NCBI GenBank assembly: GCA_042408195.1
Contig: JBHOQL010000094.1
Location: 15,504 to 79,503, forward strand
Length of the DNA stretch: 64,000 bases
DNA from: SpSt-600 sp042408195
GTDB taxonomy: Bacteria; Chloroflexota; Anaerolineae; SpSt-600
Reading direction: 5' to 3'
Translations under genes and position numbers: made by a program
Shown here: positions 8,328 through 16,990 of the stretch, piece after piece
Layout: the number at the start of each line of letters is the position of its first letter
How positions within the stretch are numbered: the stretch's first letter is position 1
Notes under the pieces: generated by a model
The model's input: only the letters and a program-made list of their open reading frames with translations
Database searches by the model: none
What the model was told of the DNA's origin: nothing

Positions 8328-10895
8328 ATGATACCACTGAGGTTGAAGATGGAAAATTTCTTGAGTTACAGAAATCCGGAACCCCTGGATTTCAGGGAAA
8401 TTTCCATTGCTTGCCTGTGGGGGGAGAATGGCAGCGGAAAATCGGCCATCCTGGATGCTATCACCTGGGCCCTGTGGGGGAAGACCCCCCGGAGCAACAG
8501 CTCAAGGGAGCTTATGCATTCCGGAACGGATGAAATGAGCGTGGAGCTGGAGTTTGCGGTGGGTTCCAACATTTACAAAGTGAAGAGGATTTACCGCAAA
8601 TATCAGGTCCCGCGCGAGCAACTTCTCCTCTTGCATTGGGATAAAAATAAGGGGGAGTTCATACCCATTACGGAAGCTGGGATAAGGGAAACTCAGAACA
8701 AACTGGATAGGATTTTGCGGATGGATTTTGAAACGTTCGTGAACTCGGCTTTTCTGGCCCAGGGCAGGGCTGGGGAATTCACTACCAGGGACCCGGCTGA
8801 GCGGAAGGAGGTGCTGGGACGCATCCTTGGCTTTGACCTTTATGAGCGCCTTGAGAAGAGGGCAAAGGAGAGGAAAAATGAGGCCGAGCTGAAAGCTAAG
8901 GAGATTGAGGGAAGGCTGAAGCAGATAGAGGAGGAGATAAGAAAAGAAAAGGAGCTGAGAGAGAGGCTGAATGAAGTCAGGAAAATTTACGAAGATTTTC
9001 GCGATCTGTGCGTAAAATTGCAGGGAGAAAAGGAGGAACTTGAAAGAAGGCTCCACGAGCTTGACCGTAAGGAGGATAGGTTGAAAGAAGCATACAACAG
9101 GGTTAGGGAACTGGCCAGAGAAATTGAGGAGATAGAAAGCGAGCTAGAAAAAGTCAGGAAACAGATCGAGGAGTATCGGAGAATTGTTCAGGAAGAAGAC
9201 AAGGTTGTAGCTGGCTTTAGCGAGCTCCAGCGGATTCGCGAAGAACTGGAGAAGGCAGAGGAAAAAATAGAGGAGCTCAGGCCACTGGAAGAAAGGGCGA
9301 GGGAGTTGGATGCGAGGATAATTCAGGAAAGAGGTCGGATTGAAGCGCAGCTTAGAGAGCTTGAAGAGCGAAGGAGAAGGCTGGAGGCTGAAACTTCGGC
9401 CCTTGAGAAGTACAGGCTGGAACTGGCGCAAGTGGAGAGGGGTCTCCAGGAGGTGGAGGCTCTTGAAAGAGAAGTGAAGGAATGGGAGGAAGCTGCTGAA
9501 AGCATCAGGGAGGAACTTGGTAGACTGGAGCTGGAAGGCAACCTAGCCCGGGAGGAGGTCTGGAAACTCGAGGAGCAACTGGAAATGCTGAGCGAGGCTA
9601 GGGCTTCCTGCCCGCTCTGCGGACAGCCCCTTCCTTCTCATCGGAGAGATGAACTTTTGAAGGAATTCCGCCAGCGCATTGAGGAGAAAAATAAATTGAT
9701 CGAGGATATAAAGGGTAAATCGGCAGAGCTAGAGCAAAAGGTAACGGAACTTCAATCGAAGGTGGAAGGGGCGAGGGAGCAACTGAGTCGTAAGAGCGAG
9801 CTTGCGGCCAGGAAAGGAAGTCTAGAAGAGAAAGTAAAGGTTACAGAGGATGCAGTCTGGGAGCTTGAGGAAGTCGAAGCTACTATAATGAAACTTGAAG
9901 GCCTAATTCGGGAAGGAAGGATTGCTCCGGAACTTCAGGCTGAGAGGGAAGTCCTGGAGAGGGGCCTCTCTGAGCTGAGGTCTTACGAGGAAAAGCGCGA
10001 ACAGCTTATCCGTCAGGAACGGGACCTCAGACAGTGGGAATCAAAGTTCAGAGACTTGGAGATGGTCAAGAAGAACTTGCAGTGGCAAGAAAGGTTCATG
10101 GATGAGCGGAAGAGCAAGCTGGGGGAGAAACAGAGAGTTAAAGATGAGGAGGAAAAGAAGATCAAGGAGCTGGAGGCGGAGCTGGCCGAGCGGGACAAGG
10201 TGAGGCAAGAATGGGAAGCTAAAGAGAGGGAATTAGAGGAAGCCTCCCAGAAGAGGGATGAAGCATGGAAAGAAGTAGGTGCCATTGAGGGAGAGTTGCG
10301 GAGGCTGGAGAAGTTTCGGTTGGAAGGGGAGGAGAGGAAGAAGGAGCTCACCACATTAAAGGAAGAGAGCATACTCTACGAGGAGTTAGCCGAGGCTTTT
10401 GGGAAGAACGGAATTCAGGCCATGATAATTGAGAGGGTGCTGCCAGAAATAGAGGACGAAGCTAACCGGCTCCTGAGTGACATGACTGGGGGGCGAATGC
10501 ACGTCCGGTTCAGGACTCAGAAGCAGACGCAGAAGGGTGAGGTGAAGGAAACTCTGGACATTGAGATAGCTGACGAGAAGGGTGCGAGGGATTACAGGCT
10601 CTATTCAGGAGGAGAGAGCTTCAGAGTGGATTTGGCCATAAGGATAGCCTTAGCCAGGCTTCTGGCCCGGCGGGCAGGGGCCCCGCTTTCGGTCCTCTTT
10701 GTGGATGAGGGGTTTGGAACTCAGGACCCTGATGGGCTTGAGAAGGTGGTGGAGGCCATAAACTCCATCCGGGACAAATTCAAATTCATTTTGGTGATAA
10801 CCCACCTTGAAGACCTGAGAGACAAGTTCCCCGTCCGGATTGAAGTGACGAAGAAGCCTTCCGGCTCCGTCGCTGAAGTGGTGAGGGTGTGGTGA
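8328..10895 (+). CDS. Rad50/SbcC-type SMC-like ATPase
   Basis: The ATG at 8328 is chosen for its AAGGAGG site; an in-frame TTG upstream at 8304 has none. The 855-residue product has the N-terminal Walker A GENGSGKSA, the Q-loop region AFLAQGRAGEFT, two long coiled-coil arms, a zinc hook CPLCGQ (C428, C431), and at the C-terminus the ABC signature YSGGESFRVDLAI and Walker B VLFVDEGFG. It should act with an Mre11/SbcD nuclease in processing DNA ends. No sbcD/mre11 gene is adjacent or elsewhere in the window, which is unusual. HerA and NurA in the same window suggest an archaeal-style resection set. Confidence 0.92.
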   Translation: MIPLRLKMENFLSYRNPEPLDFREISIACLWGENGSGKSAILDAITWALWGKTPRSNSSRELMHSGTDEMSVELEFAVGSNIYKVKRIYRKYQVPREQLLLLHWDKNKGEFIPITEAGIRETQNKLDRILRMDFETFVNSAFLAQGRAGEFTTRDPAERKEVLGRILGFDLYERLEKRAKERKNEAELKAKEIEGRLKQIEEEIRKEKELRERLNEVRKIYEDFRDLCVKLQGEKEELERRLHELDRKEDRLKEAYNRVRELAREIEEIESELEKVRKQIEEYRRIVQEEDKVVAGFSELQRIREELEKAEEKIEELRPLEERARELDARIIQERGRIEAQLRELEERRRRLEAETSALEKYRLELAQVERGLQEVEALEREVKEWEEAAESIREELGRLELEGNLAREEVWKLEEQLEMLSEARASCPLCGQPLPSHRRDELLKEFRQRIEEKNKLIEDIKGKSAELEQKVTELQSKVEGAREQLSRKSELAARKGSLEEKVKVTEDAVWELEEVEATIMKLEGLIREGRIAPELQAEREVLERGLSELRSYEEKREQLIRQERDLRQWESKFRDLEMVKKNLQWQERFMDERKSKLGEKQRVKDEEEKKIKELEAELAERDKVRQEWEAKERELEEASQKRDEAWKEVGAIEGELRRLEKFRLEGEERKKELTTLKEESILYEELAEAFGKNGIQAMIIERVLPEIEDEANRLLSDMTGGRMHVRFRTQKQTQKGEVKETLDIEIADEKGARDYRLYSGGESFRVDLAIRIALARLLARRAGAPLSVLFVDEGFGTQDPDGLEKVVEAINSIRDKFKFILVITHLEDLRDKFPVRIEVTKKPSGSVAEVVRVW

Positions 10896-11629
10896 TGTTT
10901 CACGTGAAACGTCCTGTCTGCAGCTACGAAGGAGTCCCCTACACCGATTTCTGGAAGGGAAGGCAGTACGAAGACCTGGCCGAGCGCATCGCCCTGAGGC
11001 GGCTCCTTCCCCCCAAGAGCTCCCTGCTTCTGGACATAGGCGCCGGTTTCGGCCGGCTGGCAGACCTCTACTCCGGAGCGGAAAAAATTGTCCTCCTGGA
11101 CTGCTCCTTGTCCCAGCTCAAGAAGGCTAAAGAACGTTGGAGCCACGATCCCCGCTTCTCCTTCCTGGTGGCTGACTTGTACAACCTCCCTTTCCCCGGT
11201 GGAACCTTCGATACCCTTGTGATGGTCCGGGTGATGCACCATGTGGCTGATGCCGAAGCTGCCTTGGCAGAAATACGGCGGGTGACTAAGGACGGGGGAA
11301 CTTTTATCTTAGAATATGCCAATAAAAGGCACCTCAAAGCTATCTTTCTCTACCTTTTGGGCCGGCGTCCCAATCCCTTTTCCCTAGAACCCTTTGAGTT
11401 CGCCCCCATGCACTTTGACTTCCATCCCACCTGGATGGAGACGAACCTAAGAAAGGCTGGATTCACCCCCACTAAAACCCTCACCCTCTCTTTCTTCCGC
11501 CTTCAGTTCTTGAAAGACCTGCTCCCGGCACGCCTCTTGGCCTCCTTAGACGGCTTCCTCCAAAAACCTTTGGCGGCTCTCAAACTCACCCCCAGCGTTA
11601 TGGTCAGGAGCCAGGCGACTGGACATTAA
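10895..11629 (+). CDS. class I SAM-dependent methyltransferase
   Basis: About 244 residues with a Methyltransf_11-type fold: LLLDIGAGFGRLADLYSGAEKIVLLDCS (SAM-binding motif I and acidic loop), FLVADLYNLPFPGGTFDTLVMVRVMHHV (motifs II/III), and LAEIRRVTKDGGTFILEYANK. The substrate is unknown; this type includes ubiquinone/menaquinone and small-molecule methylases. The ATG at 10895 overlaps the Rad50-gene stop as TGATG. The first codons (M-F-H-V-K-R) are formed by a parS-like palindrome, so the true start might be displaced to GTG 10904 or a later codon. The 3' end overlaps the convergent JAMM gene by 4 bp. Confidence 0.82.
   Translation: MFHVKRPVCSYEGVPYTDFWKGRQYEDLAERIALRRLLPPKSSLLLDIGAGFGRLADLYSGAEKIVLLDCSLSQLKKAKERWSHDPRFSFLVADLYNLPFPGGTFDTLVMVRVMHHVADAEAALAEIRRVTKDGGTFILEYANKRHLKAIFLYLLGRRPNPFSLEPFEFAPMHFDFHPTWMETNLRKAGFTPTKTLTLSFFRLQFLKDLLPARLLASLDGFLQKPLAALKLTPSVMVRSQATGH
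10896..10911. promoter_or_regulatory. parS: parS-like ParB/Spo0J binding site
   Basis: The sequence TGTTTCACGTGAAACG differs at one end base from the B. subtilis parS consensus TGTTTCACGTGAAACA and contains a perfect 14-bp palindrome (10897-10910). ParB dimers load on such sites to organise and segregate the origin region. It is embedded in the first codons of the methyltransferase gene. parB itself is not in the window. Confidence 0.85.
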
Positions 11630-12030
11630 TCGCGGATTTCCACTTCCACCTCTTTAGGTTGGCTCTCGGCCAGACTGAAAGCCCTAATCCGAGGCTTTTC
11701 AGGATCTTGCAAGGATATTATCAGGTAAACAGCTTCGGGGTAATAGGCCATTTCTCTGTCCAGCGCCGAAGGGTAGGGAGGGAACGACGGATGTGAATGG
11801 TAAATTCCTACCACCTCCCAACCCCTTTCCTCCATTTCCACTAGGGCCCTGAACTGAGCTTCAGGGTCGGCTCTGTAACGGAAAGGGCTCTTTTCCACGT
11901 TTGGGAGGGGGTAAACCTTTTCCACCTTCCCATCCCTGCCTGCCAGAAGCCCACAGGCTTCATTGGGCCTCTCCTGCAGGGCGTGAGCTATCATCTCCTC
12001 CATTTGCTCTCGGGTTAAAATCAGCTTCAT
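11626..12030 (-). CDS. JAMM/MPN-domain metalloprotease
   Basis: The 134-residue protein is essentially a single Mov34/MPN (JAB) domain. The zinc-hydrolase signature is complete: Glu in NEACGLLAG near residue 24 and HSHPSFPPYPSALD, i.e. HxH-x7-SxxD. Prokaryotic members remove the C-terminal extension of ubiquitin-like sulfur carriers or release them from proteins (Mec+/desampylase type). No ThiS/MoaD or E1-like partner is adjacent. The ATG at 12030 has an AAGGAGG site. Its promoter is divergent from, and overlaps, that of gyrA. Confidence 0.88.
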   Translation of the reverse strand: MKLILTREQMEEMIAHALQERPNEACGLLAGRDGKVEKVYPLPNVEKSPFRYRADPEAQFRALVEMEERGWEVVGIYHSHPSFPPYPSALDREMAYYPEAVYLIISLQDPEKPRIRAFSLAESQPKEVEVEIRD

Positions 12031-12047
12031 TCCGCACCTCCTTGCTA

Positions 12048-12076
12048 ATTTTACAACGAAATAACAGCGATTTGAA
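12048..12076 (-). promoter_or_regulatory. promoter of the JAMM protease gene
   Basis: Reverse strand: -35 TTCAAA (12076-12071), 17 bp, -10 TAAAAT (12053-12048). The -35 shares five bases with the gyrA -35 on the other strand, so the two promoters may compete for polymerase. Confidence 0.5.
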
Positions 12077-12100
12077 ACCTCTCCTTCGTTAGTGTATAAT
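12072..12100 (+). promoter_or_regulatory. promoter of gyrA
   Basis: -35 TTGAAA (12072-12077), 17 bp, -10 TATAAT (12095-12100), 26 bp before the GTG start, which has an AAAGGAGG site. Confidence 0.75.
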
Positions 12101-12126
12101 CTTCATGAGGGATAAAGGAGGGCGAT

Positions 12127-14547
12127 GTGGGAATCGGGACCATTATACCCGTGGACATTGAAGAAGAAATGAAAGGGGCCTACCTGGATTACGCCATGAG
12201 CGTAATCGTGTCCAGGGCCCTTCCTGACGTCCGCGATGGCTTGAAGCCTGTCCAACGCCGTATCCTCTACACCATGCATGAGATGGGCCTTAGCCCCGAT
12301 AAACCTTACCGCAAGAGCGCCCGTATCGTGGGTGAAGTGTTGGGCAAATTCCACCCTCACGGTGATGCCGCTGTATACGATGCCATGGTCAGGATGGCCC
12401 AGGATTTCACCCTCCGCTACCCCCTTATAGATGGCCAGGGCAACTTCGGGAGTATAGACGGGGATCCTCCAGCAGCCATGAGGTATACTGAGGCCCGCCT
12501 CACTCCTATCGCTGTCGAAATGCTGGCGGACATTGAAAAAGAGACCGTGGATTTCACCGAAAACTTTGACGGTTCACTGAAAGAACCCACAGTCCTGCCT
12601 GCCAGATTCCCCAACCTCCTTGTCAACGGTTCCTCGGGCATCGCAGTGGGGATGGCCACCAGTATTCCACCCCATAACCTCAAAGAAATAGCTCAAGCCA
12701 TAGCTTTTGTGGTGGACAATTATCAGAAATTTGAAGAAATTTCCCTGGAAAACCTGATGAAGTTCATAAAAGGACCCGATTTCCCCACCGGCGGGATCGT
12801 CCTCGGATACGAGGGCCTCAAAGCCGCTTATGCCACCGGAAAGGGTTTGATTACTTTAAGGGCCCTGACCCGGATTGAGGAAATAAAGGGCGGACGTTAT
12901 GCCATCATCGTAACCCAAATCCCCTACCAGATAAACAAATCCTCCCTCTTGGAACGCATCGCCGAGCTGGTCCGAAACGGCCGGCTGGAGGAAATAGCCG
13001 ACCTGCGGGACGAATCCGACCGGGAAGGGATGAGCATAGTGATTGAACTCAAGCGTGGGGCCGAACCTCGGACCGCACTCCTCAAGCTTTTCAAGTACAC
13101 CCCTCTGCAGGTGACCTTCAGCATCAACATGCTGGCCCTGGTCAACGGAGAGCCTGTCCTGCTCTCTTTGAAGGAACTGATCCGGCACTACATTGAACAC
13201 CGTAAAGATGTCATTACCAGGCGGACCCGCTACGATCTGGAGAAAGCCCGCCACCGCGTCCACATCCTCGAAGGACTCCTCATAGCCTTGGCCAACTTGG
13301 ATGAGGTAGTCCAGATAATCCGTAGCTCTCGCACGCCCGAATCAGCTCTGAAGAAGCTTGTGGAACGCTTCAGACTTACCCAGGTTCAGGCCCAAGCTAT
13401 CTTGGACATGCCCCTTAGACGTCTGGTGGCTCTGGAAAGGCAGAAACTCCAGGAGGAACACAAGGAGCTTTCCAAAACTATAAAGAACTTGGAGCAACTC
13501 CTCAAATACCCCCGCAAGATTCTAGAGCTAGTAAAACAAGAGGCTCTGGAGCTAGCCCAGAAATACGGTACTCCCAGGCGCACTCAGGTCCTGCCGGAAG
13601 AAGCTGAAATCCTGACAGAAGAGGACTTAGTGGCTAGGGAAGAAGTGCTCATTTCCATTACCCAGCGCGGCTTTGTCCAGAAGGCGCCTTTTCGGAGCTG
13701 CAAAGTTTACAAAGCTGGTAAAGAAAGCTTGACTCTGGAAGTTCCTGATGGTGATTCCCTTGCCCTATCCATAAAAGCCGACAGCATCGGCCAAGTCCTG
13801 GTACTGAGTGATAGAGGCAGGCTTTACAGCTTTAAGCCTTACCAGATTGAAGGACGTTTCTCCCTGCCCCTGAACGGTAAGGAATGCCCTGTGGCGGCCA
13901 TTGCGCTCTCTCCCGACTTTTCAGCCAGCTATTTGGTCATCTTCACAGAACAAGGCAAGGTCAAGAAGCTTGACCTTAAGGATATAATGCCAATTCGCTC
14001 TTCAGGTGTTGGGGTCATAAAACTCAGCGACGATGACAGACCTGTAGCCATTTCTTTGGCTGAAGAAAAGGATGAGCTCTTCATGGTCACTGTAAGCGGG
14101 CTTGCCTTGCGTTTCCCTGCCTCAGAAGTTCGTGCGATGGGCCGGGACGCGGCTGGAGTCCTGGGCATAAAGCTTGGGGAAGGAGATAAGGTGGTGGGGG
14201 CAGGGACTGTCAGAGCCGATGGCTTCTTGGTCCTAGTGACAGATAAGGGTTATGTCAAGCGAGTGTCCTTTGGCCTATTCCCATTACAGCACCGTTATGG
14301 CCAAGGGGTAATAGCTTCCGGCGGCAAGGTGGAAAAGGTTGGCTCGCTAGTGGCAGCTTTGGCTCTTTGCCCCCAAGAAGAGCTCCTGGCTTTTTCGGAA
14401 AAAGGTAAAATATGGCGGATAAAAGTGGAGGAGGTTCCTTTAAAGAGCCGTCCGGCTGTGCCGGAAGCCATGATCGCTCTGGGCAAAGGGGAAAGCGTCA
14501 AGGGAGTAGGAGCGGCCTATGGAAGATTGGGCCCTTGTTCTGGATAA
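12127..14547 (+). CDS. gyrA: DNA gyrase/topoisomerase IV subunit A
   Basis: An 806-residue type IIA topoisomerase A subunit starting at GTG after AAAGGAGGGCGAT. The cleavage-rejoining core is intact: DVRDGLKPVQRRIL, FHPHGDAAVYDAMVRMAQ and the catalytic tyrosine in AAMRYTEARL (Y120). The residue matching E. coli Ser83 is Ala81, while the Asp87 equivalent is kept (D85). The C-terminal beta-pinwheel repeats are present, but the usual GyrA box (QRRGGRG-like) is replaced around residues 525-533 by KVYKAGKES, so supercoiling ability is uncertain. No gyrB is adjacent. The end overlaps the AlbA-domain gene by 29 bp. Confidence 0.93.
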   Translation: MGIGTIIPVDIEEEMKGAYLDYAMSVIVSRALPDVRDGLKPVQRRILYTMHEMGLSPDKPYRKSARIVGEVLGKFHPHGDAAVYDAMVRMAQDFTLRYPLIDGQGNFGSIDGDPPAAMRYTEARLTPIAVEMLADIEKETVDFTENFDGSLKEPTVLPARFPNLLVNGSSGIAVGMATSIPPHNLKEIAQAIAFVVDNYQKFEEISLENLMKFIKGPDFPTGGIVLGYEGLKAAYATGKGLITLRALTRIEEIKGGRYAIIVTQIPYQINKSSLLERIAELVRNGRLEEIADLRDESDREGMSIVIELKRGAEPRTALLKLFKYTPLQVTFSINMLALVNGEPVLLSLKELIRHYIEHRKDVITRRTRYDLEKARHRVHILEGLLIALANLDEVVQIIRSSRTPESALKKLVERFRLTQVQAQAILDMPLRRLVALERQKLQEEHKELSKTIKNLEQLLKYPRKILELVKQEALELAQKYGTPRRTQVLPEEAEILTEEDLVAREEVLISITQRGFVQKAPFRSCKVYKAGKESLTLEVPDGDSLALSIKADSIGQVLVLSDRGRLYSFKPYQIEGRFSLPLNGKECPVAAIALSPDFSASYLVIFTEQGKVKKLDLKDIMPIRSSGVGVIKLSDDDRPVAISLAEEKDELFMVTVSGLALRFPASEVRAMGRDAAGVLGIKLGEGDKVVGAGTVRADGFLVLVTDKGYVKRVSFGLFPLQHRYGQGVIASGGKVEKVGSLVAALALCPQEELLAFSEKGKIWRIKVEEVPLKSRPAVPEAMIALGKGESVKGVGAAYGRLGPCSG

Positions 14548-15889
14548 AAAGCCAGGGCAGCTTGTGGAGTTCATGCCAGAAGTCCACCCCGATGTTCTGG
14601 CAGAGACTCTCGTCGCTTTCGCTAATGCTGACGGGGGTTCAATCTACATTGGGGTGGAACCAAGTGGACGCGTAGCAGGAGTGTCATCGATGCAGGAGGT
14701 AGAAGAAGCATTTACCTTGGCTCAGAGGAGATGCAGACCTCCGGTTAAAGTCGAATGGGAGAGGATTGAAACTCCTTATGGCTCCGTCCTCGTCCTTATG
14801 GTTTACCGGAGCCTGGACCTCCACAGCCTTGAGGATGGCAGGGTCTACCTGAGGGTTGGGGCTGAGAACAAGCTTCTCAGTGGGGAAGAGATAAGGAGAC
14901 TGGCTTCCACTAAACCCGTGAGCGCCTATGAGGAAGAGCCCGTACCTGGCGCCTCCCTCGAAGACCTCAACGATGAAATCATTGAAGAATACTTGAAGAA
15001 GCGGGAGGAAAGGAGCGGCCGCCGTCCTCAAGGGACAGTTGAGGAAATCCTGAAGGAGATCGGAGCCCTGACTCGGCAGGGGGAACCAACGGTAGCTGGG
15101 ATCCTTTTGTTTGGGAAAAACCCTCAATTTTTCCTCCCTCAAAGCGGTGTTGTGTTCGTGCGTTTCGTAGGGAACGCAGCAAGAAGGCCAGAGGGAACAG
15201 TCGGCTACGGGAGGAGGGAAGAGGTAGGAGGTCCATTGTGCCGCGTGATCGAGCGGTCTTGGGAGATTATCTGGGAAGAAATGAAGAGGGAGGCTGTGGT
15301 CAAAGGGCTTGTGCGAGAAGATCGGACCGAATATCCTCCCTTCGCAGTGAGGGAAGCTTTGGTAAATGCCGTGGCCCATAGGGATTACCGCCTTAAGGGT
15401 CGCCGCATAGAGGTGAAAATGTTCGATGACCGGCTGGAGGTCACAAGTCCAGGGGGGCTTCCGGGCTACATAACGCTGGATAACATTGTGGACGAGCACT
15501 TTTCCCGCAACCCAAGGATTGTTTCTGGTCTATATTATTGGGGCTTCATAGAAGAGTTGGGCTTGGGTATAGACATGATGATTGAGGAGATGGTGAACGC
15601 TGGCCATCCTCCACCAGAGTTCAAGGCCACGCCTCACTCTTTTACGGTTATACTTTACAACGTCAGGGAGCGGCCTCCGATACCCCGCTGGGAACTGGAA
15701 ATGAATGAGAGGCAACTGGCGGCCATAAATTACATCCGCCAGCATGGCCGCATAACCAATCGGGAATACAGACTCCTCTGCCCTCATGTTTCTGCCGAAA
15801 CTCTCCGCCTCGACCTGGCCGACTTGGTGGAGAAAGGTATTTTAATTAAGGTTGGTGATAAGCGCGGGACTTATTACATACTCAGGTGA
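14519..15889 (+). CDS. AlbA/Schlafen-domain putative transcriptional regulator
   Basis: The 456-residue protein begins with an AlbA_2 (Schlafen-type) domain, seen as EFMPEVHPDVLAETLVAFANADGGSIYIGV and YLRVGAENKLLSGEEI. A HATPase_c_4-like region follows (YPPFAVREALVNAVAHRDYRLKG, with FDDRLEVTSPGGLP and RNPRIVSGLYYWGFIEELGLGI), then a C-terminal winged helix (ERQLAAINYIRQHGRITNREYRLL). Such proteins are usually annotated as ATP-binding transcriptional regulators; their real activity is poorly known. The start lies inside the end of gyrA, indicating co-transcription with it. Confidence 0.85.
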   Translation: MEDWALVLDKKPGQLVEFMPEVHPDVLAETLVAFANADGGSIYIGVEPSGRVAGVSSMQEVEEAFTLAQRRCRPPVKVEWERIETPYGSVLVLMVYRSLDLHSLEDGRVYLRVGAENKLLSGEEIRRLASTKPVSAYEEEPVPGASLEDLNDEIIEEYLKKREERSGRRPQGTVEEILKEIGALTRQGEPTVAGILLFGKNPQFFLPQSGVVFVRFVGNAARRPEGTVGYGRREEVGGPLCRVIERSWEIIWEEMKREAVVKGLVREDRTEYPPFAVREALVNAVAHRDYRLKGRRIEVKMFDDRLEVTSPGGLPGYITLDNIVDEHFSRNPRIVSGLYYWGFIEELGLGIDMMIEEMVNAGHPPPEFKATPHSFTVILYNVRERPPIPRWELEMNERQLAAINYIRQHGRITNREYRLLCPHVSAETLRLDLADLVEKGILIKVGDKRGTYYILR

Positions 15890-15902
15890 AAGCTGCATCT
15901 TC

Positions 15903-16607
15903 ATGGCAAAAATCATCATCCTTTTTGACAACATCTCGACCCACAGAGAGATAAAGCCCGGGTGGGGCTTTTCGGCCCTGGTGGAGGCGGATCAGCGCAG
16001 GATTCTATTCGATGCTGGTCCCCACTCCCCGCTTCCCGCTTTGAAAGCTCTTGGCATTCCCCAGGAGACAATCAAAGAAGTTGTGCTTTCCCACTTTCAT
16101 CCCGACCATTACGGAGGCCTTACGGATTTCCTCATGGCTAACCACGGCATCACCCTTTATTTTCCCTCGCCGGCTCCCCCAGAGCTGAAGGCTCAGTGGC
16201 AGGTTTTAGCGAACCTGAGGGAAATAAGAGGACCGGTTGAACTGGGCGATGGCTTCTGGCTCACGGGACCTCTTGGTTCAAAGATGCCCGAGATGGCTTT
16301 ACTGTTAGAAACTCGATTAGGTCTACTTATGATGGTAGGTTGCGCCCATCCTGGCCTGGAGGAAATGGCACGGAAAGCAGCGGAAATCACCGGAAGCGTT
16401 CCTTCCGTGATCGTAGGGGGGTTACACATAATGGGGCTTAAGCCCCACAAGGTTCGCCAGATAGCGACGAAGCTGAAAGAATTAGGTGTAAAGAAGCTCA
16501 TCGGGTGTCACTGCACTGGTAAGGAGGCTCTTCGCATTGTCAGAGAAGAGTTCGGGGACGAAGTACTGAGCGGAGGCATCGGTAAAGTTTTTGAGTTTGC
16601 CAGATAG
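15903..16607 (+). CDS. metallo-beta-lactamase-fold hydrolase
   Basis: A 234-residue protein starting at ATG 15903 (MAKIIILFDNIS), 13 bp after the previous stop; a longer in-frame start lies inside the upstream gene. The metal motif VVLSHFHPDHYGGL (HxHxDH) and later GCAHPGLEEMARKA and IVGGLHIMGL match the family of 7,8-dihydropterin-6-methyl-4-(beta-D-ribofuranosyl)aminobenzene-5'-phosphate synthase-like hydrolases. The precise substrate is unknown. It probably belongs to the gyrA-AlbA-rsfS transcription unit. Confidence 0.85.
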   Translation: MAKIIILFDNISTHREIKPGWGFSALVEADQRRILFDAGPHSPLPALKALGIPQETIKEVVLSHFHPDHYGGLTDFLMANHGITLYFPSPAPPELKAQWQVLANLREIRGPVELGDGFWLTGPLGSKMPEMALLLETRLGLLMMVGCAHPGLEEMARKAAEITGSVPSVIVGGLHIMGLKPHKVRQIATKLKELGVKKLIGCHCTGKEALRIVREEFGDEVLSGGIGKVFEFAR

Positions 16608-16624
16608 CCTTCCCTTTCAATCCA

Positions 16625-16990
16625 GTGAGGAAAGGGGGTGAGACTCTGGATTCACTGGAGCTGGCACACCGCATAGTGGATCTGATTATGGACAAAAAAG
16701 CTTACGATATAGTGGTCCTGGACCTGAGGAAGCTGTTCCCTCTGGCTGATTATTTCATAATTTGCACGGGAGATTCCGAAAGGCAAATTGAAGCCATAGC
16801 CAGCGAGGTCCGGGATAAGCTTGAGGCCGAGGGGATTAAGCCCCTCGGGGTGGAAGGGACCCCGGAGTCAGGCTGGGTTCTGATGGATTACAAGGATGTG
16901 ATACTGCATATTTTCATGCCAGCCCAGAGGGATTACTACGAGCTGGAAAAGCTTTGGAAAAAAGCCCCGGTAGTGGTCAGAATCCGATAA
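16625..16990 (+). CDS. rsfS: ribosomal silencing factor RsfS
   Basis: About 114-121 residues of the RsfS/Iojap family, which binds ribosomal protein uL14 and blocks subunit joining when nutrients are short. Seen are KAYDIVVLDLRKLFPLADYFIICTG, the family core ERQIEAIASEVRDKLEAEGIKPLGVEGTPESGWVLMDYKDV, and HIFMPAQRDYYELEKLW. The frame opens with GTG at 16625, but the AAAGGGGGTG site at 16631-16639 sits better before CTG 16646, giving LDSLELAHRIV, which agrees with the usual family N-terminus. The 3' end overlaps the convergent sirtuin gene by 14 bp. Confidence 0.92.
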   Translation: MRKGGETLDSLELAHRIVDLIMDKKAYDIVVLDLRKLFPLADYFIICTGDSERQIEAIASEVRDKLEAEGIKPLGVEGTPESGWVLMDYKDVILHIFMPAQRDYYELEKLWKKAPVVVRIR

